Assembly (NCBI RefSeq): GCF_026015885.1
Contig: NZ_JAPDUG010000003.1
Location: 124,001 to 188,000, forward strand
Direction: 5' to 3'
Length of the DNA: 64,000 nucleotides
Source: Halocynthiibacter sp. SDUM655004
GTDB taxonomy: Bacteria; Pseudomonadota; Alphaproteobacteria; Rhodobacterales; Rhodobacteraceae
Shown: piece by piece, positions 1-7,947 of the stretch
Layout: the number at the start of each line of letters is the position of its first letter
Numbering within the stretch: the stretch's first letter is position 1
Program-made: the position numbers and the translations under genes
Notes under the pieces: generated by a model
What the model saw: only the letters and a program-made list of their open reading frames with translations
What the model was told of the DNA's origin: nothing
The model's database searches: none

Positions 1-1539
1 TCCACCGGCACAGGCGGCGGAGCCGCACCCGTCGACTACCTGACAGCGCATGAAGTTCTTGCCTATGACGAGAACCGCCACCTCATCCGCGACGACACCA
101 GTAAACCGCAAACCAAGATCCGCGACCCGTTGCCTGAGGTGCTGCACGGTAACCCCGACCAAACCCGCGACCTTATCGATGCGAGCTCCAACAAATGGAG
201 CTACACGGCAGGTGTGATCAGCTTTGCCGACAGCGACGATCCCAGTCCCGCCGCCCAGCAAGAGGCCATTGAGCTATTTGAGGCTCTGGCCTTTGCTGGG
301 CTGGACAGGGATCAATACGATTGTCTCTGGGTGCGCCACTCGCATGAAGGCAATGTCGAGCTGCACTTCTGCACGCCACGCCTTGAGCTGAGCACGGGCA
401 AGGCGTTGAACATCGCACCGCCAGGCCATGAAAACGCCTTTTCCAGCCTGCGTGATTTGATGAACAAGACGCACGGTTGGGCAGACCCTTTGGAGCCAGA
501 TCGCACTCGCGAAGTGAGGGCGACGATTGAAGCGCCGACGCGCGCGCAAGGTCGCGAAGCGCTGCACGATTGGATCCTCGATCAGATCAGCGTCGGCACC
601 ATCACCGACCGCGCCAGCATGATCGATGCTTTGGCCGATGCAGGCTTTGATATCCCCCGTGCCAGCAAGAATTACATCACCGCCAAAGACCCTGACACCG
701 GCGAGCGCTGGCGTTTGAAAGGAGAGATTTTCCATGACGACTGGCAAGCCGAACCGCCTCGCCGAGAAATTGAACGCGGACCTGGAGACAGTACGCAGCG
801 ACCACGCCGCCTTGATGGCATCTCAACTGGAGAGCTTCAGGAGCGATTTCAGCAGCATTGCGACCAGCGCGCTGCATACAATCGAGACCGATATCAGGTT
901 CTTTCTGAGCGACAGCAGGAGCGAGTTGGAGAGGCGGAGCGAGACGATCAGGCGCTGGTTGACGATCTCACCCTGGGTGATCGTGGTGATGGTCTCATCC
1001 TGGATCGCGACAGTGCTGATCGCGAGTTGGTTTTGGACGGGTTTGATCACGCGCTCGGAGATGACGAGGCTTGGCCTGACACGGATCGAACAGGCTGGGC
1101 AGACATGGGTGACGCTGGACCCCGACCGGACCGAATTGAAGACCTGCACCATGGCCGGGACGCCGGTCATCTGTATCGAGATCAAGGAACCCTAGATGAC
1201 ACAGACCCTGACAGCATTGGAACGCGAATTGCTCGCATCCGTCGAGCGGTTGGTGACGGCCTGCGAGAGTTCAGCCAAGGAATTGCACGCCTTGGAGAAG
1301 CGCTCGACCAGCAGGATCGAAAGCAAGGTGAATGGCTTGGCGCATTGCGTGGCGCTATTGATGAAATCACATCTCACGTCCGTCACCACATTGGCCGACT
1401 TGCTGCGCGAGGAGCAGAATTACGCGACGCTGCAGGCGGGGTTAGAGACCAGCTGGAAACTAGCGAAAGACGCCGAGAAGCGGTTGACCGAGAGCTAGAC
1501 GCGAGAGATAGCCACCGCAGCGCCGGACATTCGCTTTGA
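1..1539 (+). CDS. Mobilisation relaxase (MobA/VirD2-like), 5' end missing
   Basis: The frame is open from base 1, so the gene begins before the window; 512 residues are visible and the TTG at 130 is not the start. The first visible residues (STGTGGG..PVDYL) followed by RDPLPEVLHGNP match the N-terminal layout of Mob-type relaxases, in which a short stretch before this holds the start. The region WVRHSHEGNVELHF, with two histidines near residues 112-114, is a candidate metal-binding motif of the HUH kind. Relaxases nick oriT and pilot the strand during conjugation. The C-terminal half (from about residue 240) is Arg/Asp-rich and low in complexity because it shares DNA with two nested genes at 734 and 1196. 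No type IV secretion genes are seen here, so the element is probably mobilisable rather than self-transferring. Confidence 0.8.
   Translation, partial: STGTGGGAAPVDYLTAHEVLAYDENRHLIRDDTSKPQTKIRDPLPEVLHGNPDQTRDLIDASSNKWSYTAGVISFADSDDPSPAAQQEAIELFEALAFAGLDRDQYDCLWVRHSHEGNVELHFCTPRLELSTGKALNIAPPGHENAFSSLRDLMNKTHGWADPLEPDRTREVRATIEAPTRAQGREALHDWILDQISVGTITDRASMIDALADAGFDIPRASKNYITAKDPDTGERWRLKGEIFHDDWQAEPPRREIERGPGDSTQRPRRLDGISTGELQERFQQHCDQRAAYNRDRYQVLSERQQERVGEAERDDQALVDDLTLGDRGDGLILDRDSADRELVLDGFDHALGDDEAWPDTDRTGWADMGDAGPRPDRIEDLHHGRDAGHLYRDQGTLDDTDPDSIGTRIARIRRAVGDGLREFSQGIARLGEALDQQDRKQGEWLGALRGAIDEITSHVRHHIGRLAARGAELRDAAGGVRDQLETSERRREAVDRELDARDSHRSAGHSL
734..1195 (+). CDS. MbeB-like mobilisation accessory protein, nested in relaxase gene
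   Basis: This 153-residue frame lies wholly inside the relaxase gene, one base out of phase. It has an N-terminal helical half (residues 1-80, coiled-coil like), one strong membrane segment (about 82-105, SPWVIVVMVSSWIA onward) and a C-terminal stretch QTWVTLDPDRTELKTC. That plan (coiled coil, one membrane helix, then a TWGVTL-like tail) is the plan of ColE1 MbeB, which helps the relaxase during transfer. Its start ATG follows GGAGAG. Its stop codon TAG is immediately followed by the ATG of the next nested gene. A long hydrophobic helix coded inside an arginine-rich gene is unlikely by chance. Confidence 0.7.
   Translation: MTTGKPNRLAEKLNADLETVRSDHAALMASQLESFRSDFSSIATSALHTIETDIRFFLSDSRSELERRSETIRRWLTISPWVIVVMVSSWIATVLIASWFWTGLITRSEMTRLGLTRIEQAGQTWVTLDPDRTELKTCTMAGTPVICIEIKEP
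1196..1498 (+). CDS. MbeD/MobD-like mobilisation protein, nested in relaxase gene
   Basis: A 100-residue, almost wholly helical protein starting at the base after the stop of the mbeB-like gene, in the same frame, and ending 41 bases before the relaxase stop. The beginning (MTQTLTALERELLASVERL) resembles the MbeD/MobD family of ColE1-type plasmids, small coiled-coil proteins that overlap the 3' end of the relaxase gene. Position, length and order (relaxase, mbeB, mbeD) all agree with that family. Function in transfer is inferred from the family. The three-way nested layout supports the neighbouring calls. Confidence 0.65.
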   Translation: MTQTLTALERELLASVERLVTACESSAKELHALEKRSTSRIESKVNGLAHCVALLMKSHLTSVTTLADLLREEQNYATLQAGLETSWKLAKDAEKRLTES

Positions 1540-1883
1540 TCTAACTGCAAATGTTGGCGTGGTTCGAGGGTTTGCAGTGGGAATCTTAGATTCGTTCTGC
1601 AGCAATTCACCACACGTCTGCGATTTCTTTGCTGGGTGCGTATGCGGATAAACCGGAACTTCATGTAGAATGCAGCGAAGAGCTCGAAAGAGCCCATTCA
1701 AACCAATGCTGCAACAAGTTTCAATGGCGGCTTCAATTCGGTTTCAGTCCACACCTGCCAGTCTATACTTCTCTCCTCCGATTTTGCACAGAAATCCTCG
1801 CCGACCATAGATCGGGCGCGCTTGTTCTCTCGCTCTACTTTATTGTCGCGTCACTGCGGTTCAAAAATCTATGGAATGGACGC
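1540..1883. other. Intergenic stretch, no recognised gene
   Basis: These 344 bases separate the mobilisation genes from the convergent efflux operon. One plus-strand frame (1629-1910) is open but its product resembles nothing I know and runs into the 3' end of the TolC gene; I do not call it. No oriT nick site, tRNA or clear terminator was recognised. Confidence 0.5.
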
Positions 1884-3326
1884 CTAGTTCCCATACGTTC
1901 CGGTCGCTAAAGCCAAGGCTGCCGATGAACTGTAAACTGCGGCTCGTGCATCCGCCAGCGCTTCAATGGCGATAAACTCATTCAATGCGGCCACAGAAGC
2001 GTCTGAAATAGTGCCAATGCCTGCGGCGTAGGCACTTTCTGCTGCGTCTGCAGTGCGTTTTGCTGAGGTCACAAGATCCTGCGCTGCAAGGTGCACGGCC
2101 AGCGAGGTCTTTAGTGCCTGATATGCCAAGCCAACTTCTCTACTGGTTACAGAGCGTGCGATCTCGACCCCAACTTTCGCGGAGCTTACCCGACTATTCG
2201 CGTTGTTTAGACGCGTCTCCCTCAGCCCTCCATCGAAAACTGGAATAGTTACTCCTAAGAACACTCCCGAACTTGAGCTTGTGCCAATACCTCCAGGTTC
2301 AAATCCATTAATGCTCAGACCACTGTTCCCTGCCAACACATTCGCGCCTCCATAAATTTTTGGAAGGTAGGAAGCAGCGGTCGCGTCCAAATCGAATTGC
2401 GCCGCCCGCACTTCAGCCAGAGCAGCCAGCACCTCTGGGTGTGATTTCATGGCGCCTTGGACATAGTTCTCCAAAGTCTTACTACTGGGGGATGGAAGTT
2501 GCCCGGTTGTCGGCCTGATCCGCACAACAGAATTGGGTGATAAATTCAAAGCCGAGGCGAGCAACACCCGTGCGGCGCCAACTTCGCCTGCGACCTGTGA
2601 TTGAACCACTCTGGTTTGGGCCAAGAGCTGTTCTGCCTGAGCCACTTCAACATCATTTCCGAGACCTGAGCCCTTCCGTTTGTTGGCTGCTTCGAGAAGC
2701 TGTTCTGCACGTCGGGTCGCGGCTGTGGCCGCCACGCTCTTTTTTTGAGCAGCATCGAGACGGTGGTAATGGGAAGATACATCGAAAATAAGTTGCAGAT
2801 GCGCTCTGTTAAACTGGAGTTCCGCCACTCTTGCCAGCTGATCGGCGGCCTGCTGCCGTGAGATGTTCTCACCGAAATCAAAAAGCAGCCAGGATACGCC
2901 GACCACGGCGGCCGCGCCGCTCACGTCTGTCGAAACCGTTGAAGGGGGCAGGAGAGCCGGATTGATATCAGTGTTGAAACGCTGACTTCCGGCAATAACA
3001 GATGCAGTCACCAATGGCAGCGTAGCTGCACGAACAGCCGAAACGTGTTGGCCTGCTTGGCGTGCGGCAAGCCAGGTTTTGCGAGTGACCGGATTTCTGC
3101 TTTGGGCGATGTCTATCAGCTGCGGCAACGTGTATACTTTGCCGGCAGACACGCTTGGCAGTGTGCTTGGATCCAGTGCGATTTCTGCCGACAAGTCCGC
3201 ATCAGCCTGTCTGGTTTCTGGTGAATCCACAATCGGGGTTGAGGACGTAACCAAGCTACGCCCTTGGGGTGCCTCTTCGCATCCCAACAAAAGCAGGAAG
3301 AGTACGCATACAGCGGCTTTCTTCAT
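1884..3326 (-). CDS. TolC/NodT-family outer-membrane efflux lipoprotein
   Basis: A 480-residue outer-membrane channel of tripartite efflux pumps. The N-terminus has a lipoprotein signal with the lipobox LLLGC (Cys16). From about residue 65 the protein shows the two repeated TolC-type halves, with long Ala/Gln-rich helices (for example around 190-260 and 300-330) that form the periplasmic tunnel. The start codon overlaps the stop of the FUSC gene by 4 bases, so it is the last gene of a ytcA-mdtN-mdtO-mdtP-like operon and would correspond to MdtP. Substrates cannot be read from sequence; related pumps export aromatic or sulfa-type compounds. Confidence 0.85.
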   Translation of the reverse strand: MKKAAVCVLFLLLLGCEEAPQGRSLVTSSTPIVDSPETRQADADLSAEIALDPSTLPSVSAGKVYTLPQLIDIAQSRNPVTRKTWLAARQAGQHVSAVRAATLPLVTASVIAGSQRFNTDINPALLPPSTVSTDVSGAAAVVGVSWLLFDFGENISRQQAADQLARVAELQFNRAHLQLIFDVSSHYHRLDAAQKKSVAATAATRRAEQLLEAANKRKGSGLGNDVEVAQAEQLLAQTRVVQSQVAGEVGAARVLLASALNLSPNSVVRIRPTTGQLPSPSSKTLENYVQGAMKSHPEVLAALAEVRAAQFDLDATAASYLPKIYGGANVLAGNSGLSINGFEPGGIGTSSSSGVFLGVTIPVFDGGLRETRLNNANSRVSSAKVGVEIARSVTSREVGLAYQALKTSLAVHLAAQDLVTSAKRTADAAESAYAAGIGTISDASVAALNEFIAIEALADARAAVYSSSAALALATGTYGN

Positions 3327-4924
3327 GAAGCTCTGCCTGTGGAGTTCGGTGGCGCATTTCCCACTTTGTAATTGAGCGGACGCGTTCTGTTTACGATCTC
3401 CACAAAAAGCCGGTTCGTATTGATCCAGAGTGCATCCAGCTCAAGTTTCGAGCTGGGTGATTGCGTGGGATCTTTTCTCGCAATAAATATCTGTCGGCGT
3501 AACGCGGCCACCTGATCTGTCAATTCCAGCATTTCTTCCCCATCGCTCCTATGGTCGAACGTTCGCGCTGCATTTCGCCTTCTCAGGGTCGAGAGTTGTT
3601 TTCCTATACGAACCTCTGGCCTATCAGTAAGAAAGGTTTGGAAAGCAACTGTGACGATCAGTGTCCCCAAGAGTATGCCGCAAAACCGTCCCCAAGCAAT
3701 TGCCAAATCAATCTCTGGACCGGGAGAGTTCACAACTGTTAAGAGGAACACGAGAGCGATCTGCAAACCCATGTACGACACGACTTCGTTGGAAAGAGCG
3801 ATCCACGCAGCGGGAAAAAGAACCACTGAGCAAACAAGCCCAAGTTGCGAGGCGTTTTCGATTCCGGGAATGATCCAAAACAGCGTTGCAATTGTGATCA
3901 ATGCGCCAGCAAGGAACCCGACCATCCTCAAGCCGGCTTTATAAAAGGTTTCGTGTTTTGTCGAAATGGAGATCAGGAAAGCTGTAATCGTGATCGTGTG
4001 TATTTCTGGCCACGTCAGAAGCAGGAACACAATATAGCTGATCCCAACCGCCAGTGTTGCAACCAATGCAAACCGGATGTCCGGACTGAAAGGTGTTTTA
4101 TCATTATTCGCACTCCGGACGTCCAGTTGCGGGGTTTTGCCGCCGATGGGCGCCGCGATCGGATGCGGTACCAAGTTCTGTAACGAAAGAGCCAGATTTC
4201 GTGCCGTTCCATCCGCAAGGGCTTGCCACTGCGGAAAGGAAGACGGCAGGAACCCGCTATTGCGAATTTGTCGCAAAGGCTTGGTAAGACTTCTGGGGCT
4301 GGCAAGAAAAAATGACCGCACACTTCTTTTGTTCGACTGATCACATGCGACCCGGACATCGAGAACTTTCTGACGCAGGCCAAGTTCATTTCGAACGAAG
4401 CTCAAGGGCAGTCTTCCTAGTAAAAGCTGCGAAACAATGAGCAACCCCATTGGCAACATCACAACGGCTATCAGCCAGAACATGCCTCGTAAAACCAGAT
4501 CGGGAAAAGGGATCACGTCCAGCGCGCTCAGTACTTCGAAAATGATCATGCCGGCGGTGGTGACGACTGCCCCTTCGCTGCTTCCGCTCGCCAGATAAAA
4601 GCAGCCAAATGCCGCCACAAACATGAGAGGAACTCTCAACGCAGGCTGGCCTGACGTCGCCATAATTGCCAGAGTCAGCAATCCTACTGCAAATAATGCA
4701 GCGAAGATGAGCGCGATTGCGATCCCGATCGTTTCAAAAGCGCCTGGTCTCACCGCAAACAGTACCAAATAGGCGGATAAGGCGGTTTCCGGCAGGCTCA
4801 GATGCTTGGAAAACACGATGGTCAGCCCGACGACAGAAGCCAGAACCAGAGCTTTGAAGGCTCTGTCCTTTAAGTCGAAGGGCCACAGATCGGAAAATAC
4901 CAAAAACGAATGCAGCTGTTTCAA
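3323..4924 (-). CDS. FUSC-family inner-membrane transporter (MdtO-like)
   Basis: A 533-residue membrane protein with two clusters of hydrophobic helices (about residues 25-175 and 285-420) separated by a cytoplasmic region, the plan of the fusaric acid resistance/aromatic acid exporter family. It begins with TTG inside the sequence TTGA, where the TGA ends the HlyD gene, and its own stop overlaps the next start by 4 bases, so translation is likely coupled. Together with the flanking HlyD and TolC genes it makes a proton-driven tripartite exporter. It is somewhat shorter than E. coli MdtO. Confidence 0.85.
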   Translation of the reverse strand: MKQLHSFLVFSDLWPFDLKDRAFKALVLASVVGLTIVFSKHLSLPETALSAYLVLFAVRPGAFETIGIAIALIFAALFAVGLLTLAIMATSGQPALRVPLMFVAAFGCFYLASGSSEGAVVTTAGMIIFEVLSALDVIPFPDLVLRGMFWLIAVVMLPMGLLIVSQLLLGRLPLSFVRNELGLRQKVLDVRVACDQSNKRSVRSFFLASPRSLTKPLRQIRNSGFLPSSFPQWQALADGTARNLALSLQNLVPHPIAAPIGGKTPQLDVRSANNDKTPFSPDIRFALVATLAVGISYIVFLLLTWPEIHTITITAFLISISTKHETFYKAGLRMVGFLAGALITIATLFWIIPGIENASQLGLVCSVVLFPAAWIALSNEVVSYMGLQIALVFLLTVVNSPGPEIDLAIAWGRFCGILLGTLIVTVAFQTFLTDRPEVRIGKQLSTLRRRNAARTFDHRSDGEEMLELTDQVAALRRQIFIARKDPTQSPSSKLELDALWINTNRLFVEIVNRTRPLNYKVGNAPPNSTGRAS

Positions 4925-5967
4925 GGGGTACCCAGCGAAATGGTCGCGCTGGCTCCTACCCTCAGGAAGTCCGGAAATGGAGCCTCCAGCTCAATGTGAA
5001 CCGGATACCTTTTGGCCAGACGCACCCAATCTGTTGTCGGCGGCACGAACGGCAAAAGGCTGCCCAGTTCCAAAGCATCCTGGGTTTGAACGCCCCAACC
5101 CACGGAACGGACCGTGCCAGCAATCGGCTGATCCGGGTTCGACAGAATCCAGATTGTGGCCGGTATTCCGTGTCGAATCTCAGTCAACTCAGTTTCTTTG
5201 AAAAACGCTTCGGCATACCAGCTGGCGTCATTGATCAGGCTTAGCACGGGGGCATCTGGCAAAACCCACTCACCGGCGACAATCGAAACGCCGACCGCCT
5301 TACCGTCGAAAGGCGCAAATATCTGCGTACGGGACAGCATGTGTTCGGAAATTGCCAGCGCCGCCTGGGCAGCGGCAAGGTTGGCGTTGAGAACGTCGGT
5401 TGTCTTCACCAGTTCGTCGGCGGCCTTTGCGGTTTGCATTGCAACCTGCAAAGAGACCGCTGCATCCGCCGCAGCAGTTTCCGCTTCGTCCAGCGATTGC
5501 TGCGAAGCAATGCCCTGTTCAACCAATGGGCGGAGACGCTCGACCGTTGCCTGAGCGAGGTTCAGATTTTGCGTGGCACGTTCAATTTCAGCTGCGGCTG
5601 AAATCGCGTTTGCGCTCTCTGCCCTTATTGCTCGTTCCGCTTCGCGAATTGCGGCTTGAATTGCAGCCACGTTTGCTTCGGCCTGAGCCTTTTCAAGCTC
5701 GTAGTTCGAAGGGTCAATTTCAAACAGCAAATCACCCTCGGCGACCAGATCGTTTTCCCCAACATGAACCGCGCTGATTTGGCCTGGCACGCCAGCCGAA
5801 ATATTCGCGACTTCGGCAGCAATGAACGCGTCTGTCGAACGTGGTTTGTCTGACAAGTTAGCCAGCACAGCCCAAGTGGAAGCAAGCGCTGCAACAACGA
5901 TCCCTGCCAGAACCGCCCAGCCAATGTACCGTTTTCGAGGATCCAGGTGTTCAGTCGGGAACGTCAT
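4921..5967 (-). CDS. HlyD-family periplasmic adaptor (MdtN/AaeA-like)
   Basis: A 348-residue membrane fusion protein that links the FUSC pump to the outer-membrane channel. One N-terminal membrane helix (about residues 14-33) is followed by the biotinyl-lipoyl half near residues 50-85, a long Ala/Glu-rich coiled-coil hairpin (90-200), the second lipoyl half (TQIFAPFDGKAVGVSIVAGE, about 225-245) and a beta-barrel domain. The frame is open 50 codons further upstream, but I place the start at 5967 because that ATG overlaps the TGA of the small upstream gene as ATGA, the same coupling used in the rest of the operon. Confidence 0.87.
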   Translation of the reverse strand: MTFPTEHLDPRKRYIGWAVLAGIVVAALASTWAVLANLSDKPRSTDAFIAAEVANISAGVPGQISAVHVGENDLVAEGDLLFEIDPSNYELEKAQAEANVAAIQAAIREAERAIRAESANAISAAAEIERATQNLNLAQATVERLRPLVEQGIASQQSLDEAETAAADAAVSLQVAMQTAKAADELVKTTDVLNANLAAAQAALAISEHMLSRTQIFAPFDGKAVGVSIVAGEWVLPDAPVLSLINDASWYAEAFFKETELTEIRHGIPATIWILSNPDQPIAGTVRSVGWGVQTQDALELGSLLPFVPPTTDWVRLAKRYPVHIELEAPFPDFLRVGASATISLGTP

Positions 5968-6167
5968 CAGAGAAACATCACGAGCCAGAAGACGTTGGCC
6001 CCAAGGAGAACGGTGAACGAATAAACAAGCGCCGGAAACGGCAGGGCAGGAAGAAAATTGAAAGCCTTGAACACTCCGTGCGCAATAACGGCACAGGCTA
6101 TTCCGACCATCAAACAAACAGCCCAGGCCGGAAAATAGGAGCCGAACACAGTGATTGTTGGGGACAT
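5967..6167 (-). CDS. Small YtcA/AaeX-like inner-membrane protein
   Basis: A 66-residue protein with two hydrophobic helices (about 12-32 and 42-64), first in the efflux operon. Small two-helix proteins of this kind (YtcA, or AaeX with domain DUF1656) stand directly ahead of HlyD-FUSC genes in E. coli and many proteobacteria; their precise job is not established, an accessory role in the pump being usual. The stop codon overlaps the adaptor's start as ATGA. The promoter should lie in the AT-rich 6168-6240 region. Confidence 0.75.
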   Translation of the reverse strand: MSPTITVFGSYFPAWAVCLMVGIACAVIAHGVFKAFNFLPALPFPALVYSFTVLLGANVFWLVMFL

Positions 6168-6240
6168 ACGAAGCCTTAGATCAACACGAATTCAGGATGT
6201 GCGTTCAAAATAAAATATTCAGAACTAAATTACAATCTAA

Positions 6241-6312
6241 ATGACGCCCACTTCAGAGACCGTCCAGGTGAATCCAAGCGGCCATCCGTCAACTAACACT
6301 GAAAGGCCGCAA
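6241..6312 (+). pseudogene. Possible 5' remnant of a gene cut by the IS element
   Basis: An ATG at 6241, divergent from the efflux operon, opens a frame of 24 hydrophilic codons that runs into the left inverted repeat of the insertion sequence and continues as nonsense until a stop inside it. A divergent gene here would typically be a TetR- or LysR-type regulator of the pump, so the insertion may have removed it. I find no continuation of the frame right of the element. The evidence is positional only. Confidence 0.25.
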
Positions 6313-6337
6313 GGTCCGGATAGTGTTGAAAAAGTCG
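6313..6337 (+). repeat. Left terminal inverted repeat of the IS element
   Basis: 25 bases that are the exact reverse complement of 7816-7840, beginning GGTCCGGATAGTG. The transposase stop is 51 bases inside it. Confidence 0.9.
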
Positions 6338-6387
6338 ACGTTGGAACTGCCGATGAGCGGTGGCAAAAGCCGCTTGGGATGTTCCTC

Positions 6388-7761
6388 TCAGCCTGTTGGT
6401 TCTGGTTGCGGGGCTAGTTTTGCGAGTTTCCTTAGGTTTTGAGCTGTGGCTGCGAGTTGGAACTGCTCATATGCACCTTTGGGTCCTCGAAGTCGCATCA
6501 TCGGTAGGCCGATGTATCGCTTCAGGTGGGCAAACAGCATCTCGACTTTCCGTCTTTGAATGAACGAGGTCATGTAGGCGTCTGTTTTTCGGATATCGCG
6601 GGCGACGTCGCGTGCTGCTTCATGGACGGAGCGAAGCACGTTTCGAGCTGGCTGTTTTGGACAGCAATTTGCCTTCAATTGGCATGCGTCGCAGTCGTGC
6701 TTTGACGCTCGATATTTGATGAACCCGTCTTTGCCGCCGTTCGGCTTTCGCGGTTTGGAGAAGTTCCGGCGATATGTTCGCAGCTCCTTGTTGCCAGGGC
6801 ATGAGTAGCTGTCGGTCGCGGGGTCGTAGATGAAGTCTTCGCGTGAGAATGTGCCGTCCGTCCGTTTGGATTTATCCCAGACCGGGATGTGCGGGGCGAT
6901 GCCGCGTTCTTCGACCAGCCAGCCCAGCATCTCTGCCGATCCGTAGCCTGTATCGCCAACCAACTTGTCTGGCGTCATGTCAAAGCGATCCGTGATGCGG
7001 TCGATCATCCGTCGCGCGGCAAAGGCCTCCGCGGTTCGGATCGGTACGGATGGTTCCACATCCACGATGACTGCATTGTCCAAATCCACCATGTAGTTGG
7101 AGGAATATGCAAAGAATGCGGCCCCTCCATCGGCGCCTGTCCAGCGCGCCGCAGGGTCCACCGGCGAGATGTATTTGGGGACGACTTTGGTGGACGCGCC
7201 GAATGCGGCGTCATCCAGCGTTTCGAGATATTCCTCAACCACGCGGGTGGTCAGTTCGGGGGGCAGACCTTCCTTGCTTTCAATCCCGCGTGTCTGATTG
7301 GCATTCGCCGGGATCAGGCTGGCATCGACACCAAAACTCTCGCCGCCAACCAAACCCTCATCAATACAGCGCTGCAAAACTGTCTCGAAGAGCTGCCTGA
7401 ACAAACCGCTCTCCCGGAAACGCCCATGACGGTTCTTCGAGAAGGTCGAATGGTCAGGCACCGGGTCGGTCAAGTCGAGCCTGCAAAACCACCGATACGC
7501 CAGATTGACATGCACCTCTTCACAGAGGCGTCGCTCGGATCGAATGCCTTGGCAATAGCCCAACAACAGCATCCGGATCATCAACTCAGGGTCAATCGAA
7601 GGGCGGCCATGCGAGCTATACGACGGAGCCAGAAGCGGTCGAACGTTAGAAAGATCAAGGAAACGGTCAATGCCGCGTAGCAGATGATCATCGGGCACAA
7701 ATTCCTCGATTGAAAACTCGTAGAACAGCGCGCCCTGCGCTACCTGTCTTGGTCCCATCAT
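6388..7761 (-). CDS. IS1182-family transposase
   Basis: A 457-residue DDE transposase. Near the N-terminus is the family's DHLLRGIDRFLDL and YSSHGRPSIDPELMIRMLLL pattern, then PDHSTFSKNRHGRF, and GESFGVDASLIPANANQ holding the first catalytic Asp (about residue 151). The second Asp is probably in LVGDTGYGS (about 270), and the Glu in RRKVEMLFAHLKRYIGL (about 407). Four cysteines in CDACQLKANCCPKQ form the zinc-finger-like insertion common in this group. The frame is intact and bounded by perfect terminal repeats, so the element may still be active. Confidence 0.93.
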   Translation of the reverse strand: MMGPRQVAQGALFYEFSIEEFVPDDHLLRGIDRFLDLSNVRPLLAPSYSSHGRPSIDPELMIRMLLLGYCQGIRSERRLCEEVHVNLAYRWFCRLDLTDPVPDHSTFSKNRHGRFRESGLFRQLFETVLQRCIDEGLVGGESFGVDASLIPANANQTRGIESKEGLPPELTTRVVEEYLETLDDAAFGASTKVVPKYISPVDPAARWTGADGGAAFFAYSSNYMVDLDNAVIVDVEPSVPIRTAEAFAARRMIDRITDRFDMTPDKLVGDTGYGSAEMLGWLVEERGIAPHIPVWDKSKRTDGTFSREDFIYDPATDSYSCPGNKELRTYRRNFSKPRKPNGGKDGFIKYRASKHDCDACQLKANCCPKQPARNVLRSVHEAARDVARDIRKTDAYMTSFIQRRKVEMLFAHLKRYIGLPMMRLRGPKGAYEQFQLAATAQNLRKLAKLAPQPEPTG

Positions 7762-7815
7762 CGCCCAACCTCCACTCTCAAAGCGAGTGAATCAGCGCCA
7801 GACCAACCAATCAAC

Positions 7816-7840
7816 CGACTTTTTCAACACTATCCGGACC
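7816..7840 (-). repeat. Right terminal inverted repeat of the IS element
   Basis: 25 bases, the exact reverse complement of 6313-6337. It lies 54 bases upstream of the transposase start, so the transposase promoter is probably within or beside it. Confidence 0.9.
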
Positions 7841-7947
7841 AATCGGTCGTTCACGATGAAAACATAAATGACCAATTCCATTGTAGAAGGGTGGACCAAA
7901 GACGACTCGCGAACGCGGCGCGATTCCCGTCACTTTGGATCGCGATG

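Larger units (their letters stand above)
6313..7840 (-). mobile_element. Complete IS1182-family insertion sequence
   Basis: A 1,528-base element holding one intact transposase gene and ending in perfect 25-base inverted repeats at 6313-6337 and 7816-7840 (outer ends GGTCCGGATAGTG..., inner TTGAAAAAGTCG). Bases immediately outside do not pair, which fixes the ends. No clear target duplication is visible. It lies between the efflux operon and the LysR gene and may have cut a divergent regulator. Confidence 0.88.

Noticed and set aside
1629-1910. A 93-codon plus-strand frame beside the mobilisation genes
   Set aside because: No recognisable product, no ribosome site, overlaps the TolC 3' end.
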